Positions 14,181-25,741 of a stretch of 64,000 nt of DNA are shown piece by piece. The DNA is from Epichloe hybrida (taxonomy: Eukaryota; Ascomycota; Sordariomycetes; Hypocreales; Clavicipitaceae). Positions within the stretch are counted from its first letter, which is position 1. Each line of letters begins with the position of its first letter. The notes under the pieces were generated by a model, which was not told the DNA's origin, ran no database searches, and worked only from the letters and a program-made list of their open reading frames with translations. The stretch covers positions 1,922,001-1,986,000 of the forward strand of contig JAFEKR010000010.1 in assembly GCA_019022495.1 (NCBI GenBank), read 5' to 3'. The translations under genes and the position numbers were made by a program.

Positions 14181-15226
14181 AGAGGGAAACAATAAGAAAC
14201 AATGGAAAAAGTATAAAAGAGGGAAAAATAGCAAAAAGAGAGAAAAGTAAGCCACAAAGATAGTGTAAAAGCAAAAATAACTTAATATTTAAAACACTAA
14301 GGCGCAAAAAGCTATAAAGAGAGAAAAGGGGTTATAAAGAGAGTGTAAAAGGAGGTTATATAGGTTAGCTAGCTTAGCTAAGGATTGTTTTTAACGTTAG
14401 GTTTAAATAAAATGCCTTACGGCAATAGATTTAGTTATTTAGTTAGTTTTCTTGTAATAGATAATAAGATTAATGATTAACTAAATATCCTAAAGGCCTA
14501 AGAGTTAATAGATTAATCTCTTAGAAGTCTAATAAGCCCGTTACTAGGATTCTAGTCTATTTTCCTTTAGCACACTCTGTAGTTATGCCTCTTTACTATA
14601 ATAACCGTTAATTTGGCATAATAAGGGGTAGTGGCTGTGGCGTCTGTAGAAATGTCTTTTCTTATGATACCTAACTTATCTATGGTTATAATTAGAGTAT
14701 TGCACTACATTGTGTATTGTATTGTATTGTATTAAATACAATACAAAATACAATACAATATAAATAAAATACAATATAAAATTTTTTATATTAAATACAA
14801 TACAATACAAAGACCTTTGTAGTAACTACACTAACTACAAACAATACAAATGTATTGTTAGGTAAAAAAAAAGTAGGACTTTTTATTAGCTAAGATTATT
14901 ATTAGGATTAAAAGAGAATAAGTTAATAGAAACCTTTTATTATTAGCTATTTTATCTAATTAGTTATGTAATTTAGAATGGTATATTATTTTAAAGATTT
15001 TACTATAACTAGGGTTATATATAATATTATAACTTTTTAATAATACTATTATACTAAATACTTTATTTTACTAATATAACTTTAAGAAAAACCTTCTTAT
15101 TACATTATTTACTATTACTTTTAATTATTTCATATTTTTATAAATTATTATTATTACTTTTTATTCAAAAAAAACTTAAACTAAAGGAATAATATAAAAT
15201 AAATCACTAATAAACTTAATAGGAAT

Positions 15227-15330
15227 AGCTTATAATAGCTTATAATAGCTTATATTAGCTTATATTAGCTTATATTAGCTTATATTAGCTTATATTAGCT
15301 TATATTAGCTTATATTAGCTTATATTACTA
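15227..15330. repeat. Minisatellite, 10-bp unit agcttatatt
   Basis: About ten head-to-tail copies, the first two agcttataat and the rest agcttatatt, almost without variation. Lies inside hAT-like element B. Confidence 0.95.
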
Positions 15331-15639
15331 ATATTACTTATAGTTATATTACTTATATAGCTCTTAATATTATTAGTGTTAAAGTTTACTTATAAATAAA
15401 TAACTTATAAATAAATAAAATATAAATACTAGTAAGTATAAGGAAATTACTATAGAAAAAGCTAAACTTTTTAGTTATTTAGTATTTTAAGGTTATTTAA
15501 AATATTAATAAAATAAAATACCTTTCTCTTTTATGTTTTTTAATATTATAGTAATAATATAATACTAATTATTATTATTATAATAACTATAATTTATTAT
15601 TTAAAAGTAAGTTATAATATTACTTTTAAAAATAGGTTA

Positions 15640-16510
15640 AACTAATTATAATTAAGGTTATTAAGGTTACCATAGTAATTATAATATATTATTTTAAAGT
15701 AAGTCCTAGTATTATTTCTTAAAAAAGGTTTAACTAATTATAATTAGGGTAATTAGGGTTATTATTATAATTATAATCATTATAATATATTATTTTAAAG
15801 TAAGCCTTAGTATTCTTTCTGAAAATTAGTTAAACTAATTATAATTAAGGTTATTAGGGTTATTAGAGTTCTTATAGTAATTATAATATATAATTTAAAA
15901 GTAGGTCCTATGATTAGTTCTATGGATAGGTTAAACTAATTATAATTAGGTTATTAGGGTTATTATAGTAATTATTATATATTACTTAAAAGTGGGTCCT
16001 AGTTCTTTTTCTAAAAATAGATTTAACTAATAATAATTAAGGTTATTAGAGTTATTAGGGTTATTAAAGTATTTATAATATATTATTTTAAAGTGGGTCC
16101 TAGTATTATTTTTTAAAAATAGGTTAAACTAACTATAATTAAGCTTAGGGTTATTAGAGTTATTATAGTAATTATAATATATTACTTAAAAGTGGGTCCT
16201 AGTTCTTTTTCTAAAAATAGATTTAACTAATTATAATTAAGGTTATTAGAGTTATTAGGGTTATTAAAGTAATTATAATATATTATTATAAAGTGGGTCC
16301 TAGTATTATTTTTAAAAATAGGTTAAACTAATTATAATTTAGGTTATTAGAGCTATTATAGTTATTATAATTTATGATTTAAAAGTGAGTCTTAGTATAA
16401 CTACTAAAAATAGGTTAACCTAGTTATAATTAAGGTTATTAAAGCTATTATAGCTATTCTTATAATTTTTATTTATTATTTAAAAGTAAGTCCTAGTATT
16501 TTAACTTATA
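15640..16510. repeat. Higher-order repeats of ~100-130 bp in element B
   Basis: Each unit carries gttaaactaattataatt, then one or more aggttatt triplings, attataatatattattt and aagtgggtcctagtattattt. Around nine units differ by short insertions of 'gggttatta'. The same block, as single copies, occurs at 7930-8060 and 57950-58130 in related elements, so the array was amplified within element B. Confidence 0.8.
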
Positions 16511-16550
16511 ATAAGTTAAACTTATTTTTTTATAGCTTAATATAGGTATA

Positions 16551-16735
16551 TATATATATATATATATATTCTTTACGCTAGATAGCTAATTAAGTAGCTA
16601 GTCCTAGTATTCTAACTACTTAGTTAAGAGGGAAAACCCTAAACTAGGATAAAAAACCCCCTTATATCTATATATAGGCTAGCACTACCCCTCTTATAGG
16701 CCTACACTATATTAGGTATAGCTAAATATAGGTGT
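16551..16735 (-). mobile_element. Retroposon copy A (AT-tailed, 5'-truncated)
   Basis: Plus-strand reading begins with a (TA)n run, then attctttacgctagatagc, and continues about 170 bp in common with 31532-31720 and with the shorter copy at 35508-35616. Copies share the end next to the (TA)n run and differ in length at the other end, as expected for a non-LTR retroposon whose 3' end lies at the (TA)n side (minus strand). On that strand an RNA polymerase III A-box-like stretch is present (see findings). Confidence 0.6.
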
Positions 16736-16740
16736 TTAGT

Positions 16741-17290
16741 GCTAGCTTATACTAGCTTATACTAGCTTAAGATAGCTTAAGATAGCTTATACTAGCTTAT
16801 ACTAGCTTATAATAGCTTAAGATAGCTTAAGATAGCTTAAGATAGCTTATACTAGCTTATACTAGCTTAAGATAGCTTATACTAGCTTATACTAGCTTAT
16901 ACTAGCTTATACTAGCTTATACTAGCTTATACTAGCTTATAAAAGCTTATACTAGCTTATACTAGCTTATAATAGCTTAAGATAGCTTATACTAGCTTAT
17001 AATAGCTTAAGATAGCTTATACTAGCTTAAGTTAGCTTATACTAGCTTAGGATAGCTTATACTAGCTTATAATAGCTTATAATAGCTTTACCATAGCTTA
17101 TATTAGCTTATATTAGCTTATATTAGCTTATAATAACTTTATAGTAGCTTAGAATAGCTTAAAATAGCTTAACATAGCTTATAATAGCTTATAATAGCTT
17201 CTAATAGCTTATACTAGCTTAGAATAGCTTAGGTTAGCTTAGAATAGCTTAGGTTAGCTTAGGTTAGCTTAGAATAGCTTAAAATACTAA
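16741..17290. repeat. Large minisatellite, 10-bp units agcttatact / agcttaagat
   Basis: About 54 tandem decamers: agcttatact, agcttaagat, agcttataat, later agcttagaat and agcttaggtt. Variants occur in blocks, suggesting local expansion and conversion. It begins exactly at the gtgctagcttatactag end of retroposon copy A. Confidence 0.95.
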
Positions 17291-18454
17291 TATTACTTAG
17301 AATATTATTAGTGTTAAAGTTTAATAAAATATATATAACTAATAAATAAATAAAATATAAATACTAGTAATTAGAAGTAAATTACTATAGTAAAAGCTAT
17401 AGTTTTTAATAACTTAGTATTTTAAGGTTTTTAAAAATATTAATATTATAAAAATGTTTTCTTTTTTATATTTTTTAAAATAATAATAAAAGTAAGATAA
17501 TAGTAATAATAGTAATAATAGTAATTAAGGTTATTAAAGTTATTAAATCTCTTATAATAAGTATAGTATATTATATAAAAGTTAGTCTTACTATTATTTT
17601 TAAAAATAAGTTAAACTTATTTCTATAGCTTATTTAAGCTATATAGGGTAACTAAAATATACTATTAAGAATCTATTAAAATATTATAAATATTATAAAT
17701 ATTTTCTATTATATTCTTTCTTTATATATTATTATAATAAGATATATAAAGTTACTATATATAACTTCTTAAAGCTTTAAAATTATAATGCTTAAAGTAA
17801 TATTTAATTAGTTTAAATAGTAAATAAATAGTTTAAGCTTTTTTTAAGCTCTTATTTTATTAATAATAATATTTAAGTACTAAGTATATAGTCTATTAAC
17901 TTATAGATATTTATTTAGATTTCTAATTTAATTTAATTATATTAGTTTAGGGTATTTTTTAATTAAATTAATTAAATTAATAAAAGAAATATAAAATAAT
18001 TCCTAATAATAGTAAATAAAATAATTAGAAGGTTTTTCTTAAAGTTATATTAGTAAAATAAAGTAATAAGTATAATAGTATTATTAAAAAGTTATAATAT
18101 TATATATAACACTAGTTATAGTAAAATGTTAAAAATAATATAATATTATAAATTATATAACTAATTAGATAAAATAGCTAATAATAGAAGGTTTCTATTA
18201 ACTAATTCTCTTATAATCCTAATAATAACCTTAGCTAATAAAAATTCACACTTCTTTTTTACCTAACAATACATTTGTATTGTTTGTAGTTAGTGTAGTT
18301 ACTACACTAACTACACTACAAAATAATTTGTATTTAATACAATATAATACAATAAATACAATTTTTTTTAAATACAATACAAATACAAATTTTTCCGAAA
18401 AAATAAATAAATACAATACAAACAATACTCTAGTTATAGTTAACCACTAATTAG

Positions 18455-18741
18455 TGTTAGTTCCACTAAGGAACGTTCGCACTAGTGTAACAAGGTTAAA
18501 TTTAATAAAGTTAATAATAATAACTAATAACTAAGAGAAGAGAAGAGAGAGAAGGAGAGAAATCTAGCTAAAAGAGAAGGTAAGTAAAAAGGGGGAAAAG
18601 TAAGGCTATAGTGTAGTGCTACTGCTAACGGAGCAGGGTAGCTTGTGATGTATTTAATCGCATTGCGTGCATCCCTTTGGTGGCTTTACTCTTTGGCCAC
18701 GGTCGGACTATCTATTGTCCGAAGGTCCGAAGGAAGCCACA
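18455..18741 (-). repeat. 5' LTR of copia-2 (287 bp)
   Basis: Plus-strand reading TGTTAGTTCC...GAAGCCACA, followed by the target duplication tttta (18742-18746). Still GC-normal over its last ~130 bp, in contrast with the partner LTR at 8152-8438. Confidence 0.93.
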
Positions 18742-18831
18742 TTTTACTATAGTAATTTACTTATAATTACTAGTATTTATATTTAAGTTATTTATTTATT
18801 ATTAAACTTTAACACTAATAATATTATAAGT

Positions 18832-18965
18832 AATCTTAGTAATCTTAGTAATCTTAGTAATCTTAGTAATACTAGTAATATTAGTATTATTAGTATTATA
18901 AGCTATTATAAGCTATAATAAGCTATAATAAGCTATTATAAGCTATAATAAGATATTATAAGCTA
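18832..18965. repeat. Compound minisatellite in element A: 9-bp taatcttag, then 10-bp agctataata
   Basis: Five taatcttag-type units are followed by taatattag-type units and then seven agctattata/agctataata decamers. The same position in the copy at 57085-59077 holds a longer agctattata array. Confidence 0.9.
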
Positions 18966-19432
18966 CTTATATTAAGTTTACTAGTAGTTTTTTTTATAGT
19001 TTTTTTAAAATAAGTAATAATAATAATTTATAGAAATAGTAAATAATATAATAAGAAGGTTTTTCTTTAAGTTATATTAGGGAAATAAAGTATTAAGTTA
19101 AATAGTATTATTAAAAAAGTATAATATTATATATAACCTTACTTAGTTATAATAAAATTATAAAAATAATATAATATTATAAATACTAATAACTAATAAA
19201 AAGTCTAATACTATATTTATAGTGTTTGTAGTTAGTGTAGTTTAGGAAAAGAAATTTGTAGTGTAATATATTATAGTTTTTTTTTTATAGTTAGTATAGT
19301 GTAGTTTTTTTTTCCTTATAGTTAGTGTGTTTATAGTGTAGTGTAGTTTATAGTGTAGTGTAGTTTATAGTGTAGTTACTACACTACACTACAAATACTA
19401 CATTACACTACACGTTTTAGTGCAATACTCTA

Positions 19433-20489
19433 ACTACTACTAAGGCTTGCCTAATAGCTTTATTTACAGCCGTGACCGTGTCTTCCCCCCTAGACTAGAG
19501 CGATTCCTATATGGTGTTTCCTTTTATAAGCATCTATTTTATTATAATTAATATAAAATATTTCTAATATTTATATTTTTTTGTACTTTTTTTAAATTTA
19601 TTACTTAAAGATTAATACTTTATTAACAAAGAAGTCCTAAAATATTAGTGATAAAAGAAGGATATTTATATAATATTAGTAATATATTTTAAAAAAAGGC
19701 TTCATTTATTATAATAGCTTTTAGGTATATAACTTATTATATAATATTATATACTATTTTTAAATATAGTATTTAATTATAATAAATTTATAGCTTCTTT
19801 TATATTAGGTAATATAAGATATATATAATATAATTAGTATAATATAATTATAAGAGACTTACTATACTTAAAATTAATACTTTTTTATAAATAAAATTCA
19901 ATTATTTCTTAGTAAAATTCATAGAAAAAGCTATAAATTAGCTAGATTTACATAATTTTAAAGCTATAGGTATACTATTTTAATTTTATAAAGTAAATAT
20001 AAAAAAGCAAGTCTAAAAGTAAGTCTAATGTAGGTCTTATGTAAGTCTCTAATGGTTTAATTAGTCTTATTAGACTGTTTAGTTAATTACGTTATTTATG
20101 ACTCACTTGCTTAGCTAAGTGAAAAAATTTTTAAGGAGAGGTATTCCCTTACTTTCTCTTTTCTTTCTGTCTTTTCTCTTTTCTTTTTACCTTAGTAAAT
20201 CCAAAAATTTTTTTTAGAAAAACCTTTATATAATTAAGCTAGTTATATTACTATCACTTGTGTTTACTCTTGTTTTTATAATCTTTTTACTTTTAAAATA
20301 AGTTACAAAACCCCTAAAAAAACAAAAATCAGGAAAAATCAGAAAAGATCGAAGAAAATCGAAAAAAAACTAGGAAAAAATTAGGAAAAATCAGAAAAAT
20401 CAGGACAATTATACCTTTGAAAATCTGCAAAATCTACAAAAATCAGAAGAAATCGGAAAAAATCGGAAAAAAGGACCTAGACTCACTTC
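19433..20489. other. AT-rich stretch between element A and hAT transposase remnant
   Basis: No usable frame. It contains a short GC-normal patch (19450-19520), homopolymer-rich sequence, and around 20310-20470 a run of near-repeats of the type aaaaatcagaaaaaatc. The upstream terminal repeat of the hAT element should lie here, but I could not define it. Confidence 0.5.
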
Positions 20490-23089
20490 ACTATGGATTC
20501 CTCTTTTTGCCCCTTAGATAACGATTCTAATACTAGTATGCCTAGCCCTTCTAGGCCTACTTTCTAGGCCTAGCTAGGCTAGCCTAGCTTTAGGGCCTTC
20601 TTAAGCAAGTAATCTTCTAGGATTATATAAGAAAACCCTTAAAAATCAACAAGATTACGAGTTTTCTTTAAAAGCATGTATTTTTACTCACAATTTATTT
20701 AATTATCAGTTATCTAATATTAAATATAATAAAGAAAGGGAAATTATATGCTTTTATACGCAATCTAAATGTAATTTTACGTTTAGAAGCAAAGCAAAGA
20801 GATTCTAAGCTTCTAATAGGGTTTAACACTATTAAATTAAGCATCTAGAAATTGCTACTTCTAAATTAAAAGAAAAAAAAACCTGAAAAGATTATTAGTA
20901 AGTCTTTTATTCTATTTTATTCTATTTATTTTAAATTTTAAATGATTAATACTATACTAACTATAATATCTAGTACTTGAAATTCTAGTAGTATTCACTC
21001 CTACTAATTAGTCTTCTTTAACTTCTTTTTTTTTAATAAAAAGACCTTAAAATCATACTATTTTAGAGGAATTTTTATCTAAAGAAGCAGTCAATCTAGT
21101 TATTAAATTTCTACTAGAAAATAACCTTTCTTTTACTATAATTGATAGCAAATCCTTTAAAAATTTACTAAATTATTATTCTAGGTAAGTTAATTCTTTT
21201 CTTATAACTATTATAGTTATTTAAGCTAATTTATATAGGAATAATAATTTAGCTTCTTTGCTTAGTTACCAAACAATAATACATAGAATAAATACTATGT
21301 ATTATTTATCTAAGCAAAAAATCCTCTAATAAATCCAATATTAAATCCAATATTAAGGTTTAATTTCGGTTTAACTAGATATTTAGACTTCGTTTAATTT
21401 AAAGTCTTATCTAGGGGTTATTATAAGCTAGCTTAATCCAAACTTTAAGCTAGAATATAAGCTAATTAGTAAGTCTTTTAATTAGTATTAATTCTATTAT
21501 TTACTAATTATTTTACTTATAGGATTTGAATATCTATTAAATTCATATATAGGAGCTTATATTTACTAATGCTTTAATAATCTTATTAAAGACTATTACT
21601 TAGAGCGTAAGGATATTCTTAGGTAAGTTATTTCTTTAAATATTATAACTATTATTACACTTTAATTCTAATTTATATAAAGTTTTACTAGGGATAATGG
21701 TTCTAATATTTATACTTTTATAACTTCTTATATTAATAAGAGTTATAATAGTATTAGTATTAAACTATATAATATTTAATATATAGCTCACGTTCTTAAT
21801 ATTATAGCTAAGGATATTATTACGAATTTTATTAAATCTATGTCTTCTAAGGAAGACTTAGAAAGTTTTAAAAATAGTGAATATCTTCACTATTCTACAG
21901 AAGAAACTTTGTATATTTAAGGGAATCCTAATTTTTAATAATTTAAATCCTTAGCAAATGGTAAGTAATTAATCTATTATTCTTTACTATATTTTATCTA
22001 ATAATGCTAATATTAATTATAGGTATACTAGGAAAGGTTAAAAGGATTGCTATTCTAATTAAGAATAACTAAGCTTTATATAAAACTTAGTTAAAATGCC
22101 TTAGAAAAGCAAAAACACAAGGTAACCTAGCTAAGAATTATAATATTACGCAGATTCCTTTAGGTAAGTCTTTAATTCTTATTATAATTATACCTAATAC
22201 TAATCTATTATTTTTATAGCTAATAAAACAAGGTGAAATTTAACCTATAAGATAATTAATACTTCTTTAGAGCTTAAAGAAGCTATTATTCTTCTTAATA
22301 GGGAAACTAATATTACTGCCCTTAAGGATACTATGCCTATAACATAAGAATAGGCTAATTTAGTAACCTTAAGCAGTATATTAGAGGTTTTTTATAAACT
22401 TACTATTATACTTTAAAGCTAGAAGTATAATACTTTAGGTCTAGTCCTACTTTTTATTACTAAGATATATAAATATCTTAATGATATAAAAGAGGACTAA
22501 AAGGCTTATAATGTCACGGCTTGCACCAAAAGGTTAAGAACGAAGTGATGGCTAAGACTATCGCAGTCACTGCTAGATAAATGCTAGCTAGGGGCAGGTG
22601 CGTGAAGGTTTTAATCTCTAACCTAGCACTAATAATATGCGTAGTCTTTAATAAATACCTTGCTCTATAAGCATGTGGCTATCTTGTAGCTAGCTAGCCT
22701 CTTTATTATCCGCATAGCCTAAAGGTTCTCCAAAGACCCGCTTTAATAAACATCCTATCTTTGACCTCTGCGCTCCTGACATATAATAACTAGGTATTTG
22801 TCTATTTTACTTTCTTTTTAATTATATTATACTAACTTATAAAATTAGAAACACGTTTATAATCCTGTTAGTAAGGTCTTTATAGCCTCTATAGATATTA
22901 GCTTAGAAAAGCTAGGTAATTATTTCCCACAAGATATAGGAAATAATTACCACTTTTATAAGCCTTATTTATATGCTATATTATTAGACCCTAGGCTTAA
23001 TCTTATTACTATAAAAGATAAGCTTAGATTATAATTAAGAACAATTAAAAAGTTACTAGATAACTTAGAAAAGAATTATAATTCATAAG
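20490..23089 (+). pseudogene. hAT-superfamily transposase remnant, intron-containing, truncated
   Basis: Would have catalysed cut-and-paste transposition. The frame opens at ATGGATTCC (20493). A BED-type zinc-finger stretch (CNFTFRSK..., then HLEIA) lies near 20760-20850. An exon near 21060-21187 reads EEFLSKEAVNLVIKFLLENN and ends in a gtaagt donor; it matches the hAT segment just upstream of the first catalytic Asp. The part near 21690-21830 reads RDNGSN...HVLNIIAKDI, the family's D-N-A-S-N and A-H-x-L-N-L motifs. After a solo LTR, 22890-23040 reads LGNYFPQDIG and AILLDPRLN (the L-D-P-R-x-K region). Several gtaagt...ag introns are recognisable. RIP-type stops are frequent but sparser than in the gypsy copies. 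The C-terminal dimerisation domain is missing because a copia-1 LTR starts at 23090. Confidence 0.85.
22512..22781 (-). repeat. Solo LTR of the gypsy chromovirus family (270 bp)
   Basis: Plus reading TGTCACGGCTTGCACC...GCGCTCCTGACA is the reverse complement of the LTRs at 6691-6960 and 53738-54007. Perfect 5-bp target duplication tataa on both sides (22507-22511 and 22782-22786). It interrupts the hAT transposase frame. It retains far more TG/CA than the other copies, so it approximates the unmutated family sequence. Confidence 0.95.
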
Positions 23090-23599
23090 TGTTAAAAATA
23101 AGACCTATTTTTAGCCCTTTCTAGTTAAAGGACCTTTTAATTACTAGCTTGCATTGCAAGCCTAACAGCTGCACTGTAGCTGTTAACAGTCGCGAAGGTA
23201 GCCGTTAATAGCTACGTCGCAGCTGTTAACAGCTGCGACCAACCGTGTGGATTATTCAATTGCGTTGTGGCTGCAAGCGTAGCCATAACCGCAGCGCCAC
23301 TAGTAATTAGGTAAGCTAGGGTGACGTAAGCAGGTTACCCTATAGCTATCTTTAATAGCGATTTTCTCTTTAACTAGAGGTCATACAAAAGTCTTACATA
23401 TAGCAAATTAAAGCTAGAAGACAGGGCTTTTATTTAATGCAGGAATATTTTTTAGACTAAAATTTAGTATATACGGGTTGCTAGTTTGTATGGTGGTAAG
23501 TCGATTTTTTGGATTTTATATACAAATGAATTTTGCGAAAAATAAAAAGTAGCCTATAAGACCTCTTTAGCAGTCCAGATCCACCAATATAGTTAGTGG
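23090..23599 (+). repeat. copia-1 LTR fragment, interrupted by hAT-like element
   Basis: Begins TGTTAAAAATAAGACC like 40498 and 61470 and runs to ...atagttagtgg, corresponding to 41038 in the full LTR. It then stops at the hAT-like terminus at 23600. The rest of the LTR is not found after 25027. Contains the perfect palindrome at 23216-23239. Confidence 0.9.
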
Positions 23600-25027
23600 C
23601 AGAGTATTGTTTGTAGTGTAGTTAGTGTAGTTTTTAGGAAAAATTTGTATTTATAGTGTAGTTTTTTTTTTCTTATAGTTAATGTATTATAGTTTTTTTT
23701 TTTTATAGTTAGTGTAATGTATTTTTTTTTTTTATAGTGTAGTGTAGTGTAGTTTTTTTTTGCTTATAGTGTAGTGTAGTTAGTGTAGTTACTAACTACA
23801 CTAACTATAAAAACTACAAATATAGTGTTAGTAAAAAAAAAGTGGGCTTTTTTATTATATAAGGTTATTATAAGGATTAAAAGAAGGCTAGTTATATAGA
23901 AGCTTTTATTATAACCTATTTTACCTAATTAGTTATATAATTTATATATAGTAACTTTATATATCTTATTACTATAATATATAAATAAAGAATATAATAA
24001 ACTAAAGGGAATTAAGAAAACTAAAGAAAATATAAAGGAATTTAAGAAAAATAAGAAAAAGAAAGGAAATAAAAGATAAGCGAAAAAGGCTAGATATTTA
24101 GAAAAGATATTAAAAAACATAGAGCTTTAATCATTTAAGCAGTTTTACCTTGTGCTTAGGAGAGGGTAATTTACTTATACTTACTAGCATTTATATTTTA
24201 TTTATTTATAAGTTATTTATTTTTAACTAAACTTTAACACTAATAATATTATAAGTAATTTAATAATATTAGTAATATTAGTAATATAAGTAATATTAGT
24301 AATATTAGTAATATTAGTAATATTAGTAATATAAGTAATATAAGTAATATAAGTAATATTAGTAATATTAGTAATATAAGTAATATAAGTAATATTAATA
24401 ATATAAGTAACGTTAGTAATATAAGCTATTATAAGCTATTATAAGCTATTCTTTTTAAGTTTACTAGTAGTTCAATTTATTTAATAACTTTAGTGTAAGG
24501 TTTTTTTTTAAATAAGTAATAATAATAATTTATAAAAATACAAAGTAATACATAGAAATAGTAAATAATATAATAAGAAGGTTTTTATTCAAGTTATATT
24601 AGTAAAATAAAGTATTCAGTATAATAGAATTATTATAAAGTTATAATATTATATATAATCCTAGTTATAGTAAAATCCTTAAAAAAGTATAATATTATAA
24701 ATTTTATAACTAATTATGTAAAATAGGTAATAATAAAAGCTTCTATATAACTAGGGTTCTTTTAATCTATATAATAACCTAAGCTAATAAAAAGTCTCAC
24801 TTTTTTTTTTACCTAATACTACATTTGTAGTGTTTGTAGTTAGTGTAGTTGAGGAAAGAAAATTTGTTGTGTATTATATTATAGTTTTTTTTAGCTTATA
24901 GTTAGTGTAGTTTATAGTGTAGTAATTACACTACACTACAAAAACTACACTACACTACACTACAAAAACTACACTACACTACACTACAAAAACTACACTA
25001 CACTACACATTGTAGTGCAATACTCTG
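23600..25027. mobile_element. hAT-like non-autonomous element C (1.43 kb)
   Basis: Termini CAGAGTATTG and CAATACTCTG are perfect inverted repeats. The first ~340 bp match the left end of element A, the last ~470 bp match the right-end type with ACTACA clusters. The interior holds a 9-bp minisatellite. Flanking 8-mers (gttagtgg and ctagtagc) disagree and the LTR it sits in does not resume on the right, so the element or its neighbourhood has been rearranged. A minus-strand frame at 23929-24120 is low-complexity and not taken as a gene. Confidence 0.82.
24248..24422. repeat. Minisatellite, 9-bp unit taatattag / taatataag
   Basis: About 19 units of taatattag and taatataag in alternating blocks, followed by three 10-bp agctattata units. 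Same relative position as the decamer arrays of the sister elements. Confidence 0.93.
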
Positions 25028-25640
25028 CTAGTAGCTATATAAGCCTCTAGTATATTAGTAATTAAAATAATAAGGGATATATACTTTATATTAATCTTAT
25101 ATTGAATAATAGGATTTATATAATCCAATGCTTTAAATCCTTAACCCTATTTACATTAGTTAGTAATAAAAGTCTTATAATAAATATAATAGGACTACTA
25201 TAACTATAGGGAATTAAAGCACCTTATAGGGCTTTTTTTAGGTAAGGTCAATATATAAGGAATTCTATTACTAAATTAGCTTATAGGAAATTCCTATATG
25301 ATTATAATACTAGGAATTTATTATAATTAATTTTTATACTTATAAACTCTAGCTTTAATAGATATCTTAGCTAAGGGGGTTATATTAAGAAAAGTGCCTT
25401 TAAAGCCTAGGATATATAAGGGTAATATATACTAACTAAAATAAAAACCTCTTTAAAATAATGGGGAAATCTAATATATTAGAAGTATCTCTATAGACTA
25501 GTTATTACTATAGTATACTATATACCTTTTTGGTATAAAAGTTAGGTACTATTTGCACCTCTAATTAGTTAAATTGAACGCTTTATATTATCTATTCGCA
25601 CCCCTCCCTTGACAGCTATACTAAACCCTCTAGCCTAGCT
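25028..25640. other. RIP-like AT-rich border, no gene seen
   Basis: No open frame. Base composition changes from RIP-like to normal between about 25540 and 25640, marking the left edge of the terpene-synthase island. The last ~100 bp before the stop codon would be the gene's 3' untranslated region and terminator zone. Confidence 0.55.
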
Positions 25641-25741
25641 GGCAGCAATTGCTTTGCACCCCAGTGGTGCGGCAACACTTCCCCCTATAACCCATAGTCT
25701 AGCCCTCTGATCTACCACTGCATCTCGATTCCCCCTCAACC

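Larger units (their letters stand above)
8445..14692 (-). pseudogene. gag-pol remnant of copia-2
   Basis: Minus-strand degenerate polyprotein. The clearest domain is a copia-type RNase H near 8930-9210: it reads LFIFINKSLTNNKDLS, then SIIVISNKV, then KSKRITYSALISKLYSI, matching the family pattern D-SFANN-KDLSSQIG ... KRVTRSVLASELY with RIP-type substitutions (Asp, Arg and Glu codons changed). Upstream pol and gag lie between about 9.2 and 14 kb and are too degraded for me to place RT or integrase motifs. A decamer repeat at 14080-14180 lies toward the gag/leader end. Non-functional. Confidence 0.72.
14693..18432. mobile_element. hAT-like non-autonomous element B nested in copia-2 (3.74 kb)
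   Basis: Starts TAGAGTATTG (CAGAG with C mutated to T) and ends CAATACTCTA. The flanking 8-mers are gttataat (14685-14692) and gttatagt (18433-18440), an 8-bp target duplication with one RIP-type difference. Subterminal sequence is built from TGTATTG/CAATACA and TGTAGT/ACTACA motifs. The interior has no transposase; it holds decamer minisatellites (15227-15330, 16741-17290), about ten ~100-130 bp imperfect repeats with the core taaactaattataattaagg (15640-16500), and a retroposon copy (16551-16735). It inserted into the copia-2 leader next to its 5' LTR. Confidence 0.85.
8152..18741 (-). mobile_element. Ty1/copia LTR retrotransposon 'copia-2', RIPed, with nested hAT
   Basis: Two 287-bp LTRs (8152-8438 and 18455-18741) in direct orientation, flanked by the 5-bp target duplication tttta. 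Without the nested hAT-like element and its duplicated target the element is about 6.8 kb. Minus-strand orientation follows from a purine tract next to the left LTR and from a copia-type RNase H read on the minus strand near 8930-9210. All coding frames carry RIP-type stops. The left LTR is more mutated than the right one. Confidence 0.9.
7076..19432. mobile_element. hAT-like non-autonomous element A, split by copia-2 insertion
   Basis: The left end CAGAGTATTG and right end CAATACTCTA form inverted termini of the family seen complete at 57085-59077 and 28548-29025. The left half (7076-8146) and right half (18747-19432) align with the uninterrupted copy at 57085-59077; the break is exactly where copia-2 sits (TSD tttta at 8147-8151 and 18742-18746). 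Subterminal regions are packed with TGTAGT/ACTACA motifs, a typical hAT subterminal arrangement. No transposase frame is present, so it is non-autonomous. The flanking 8-mers (cccacagg left, actactac right) do not match, so either one end is recombinant or the target duplication was lost. Confidence 0.8.

Noticed and set aside
14012..14257. Two overlapping minus-strand frames (63 and 81 codons)
   Set aside because: Both are translations of the decamer repeat in copia-2; repetitive in two frames at once, so not a gene.
18440..18454. Primer-binding site of copia-2
   Set aside because: The bases next to its 5' LTR (minus strand ctaattagtggttaac) match no tRNA end or arm that I recognise; possibly altered by RIP.
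15227..18965. Short regular repeats considered as a CRISPR array
   Set aside because: Units are 9-10 bp head-to-tail with no unique spacers, and the setting is eukaryotic.
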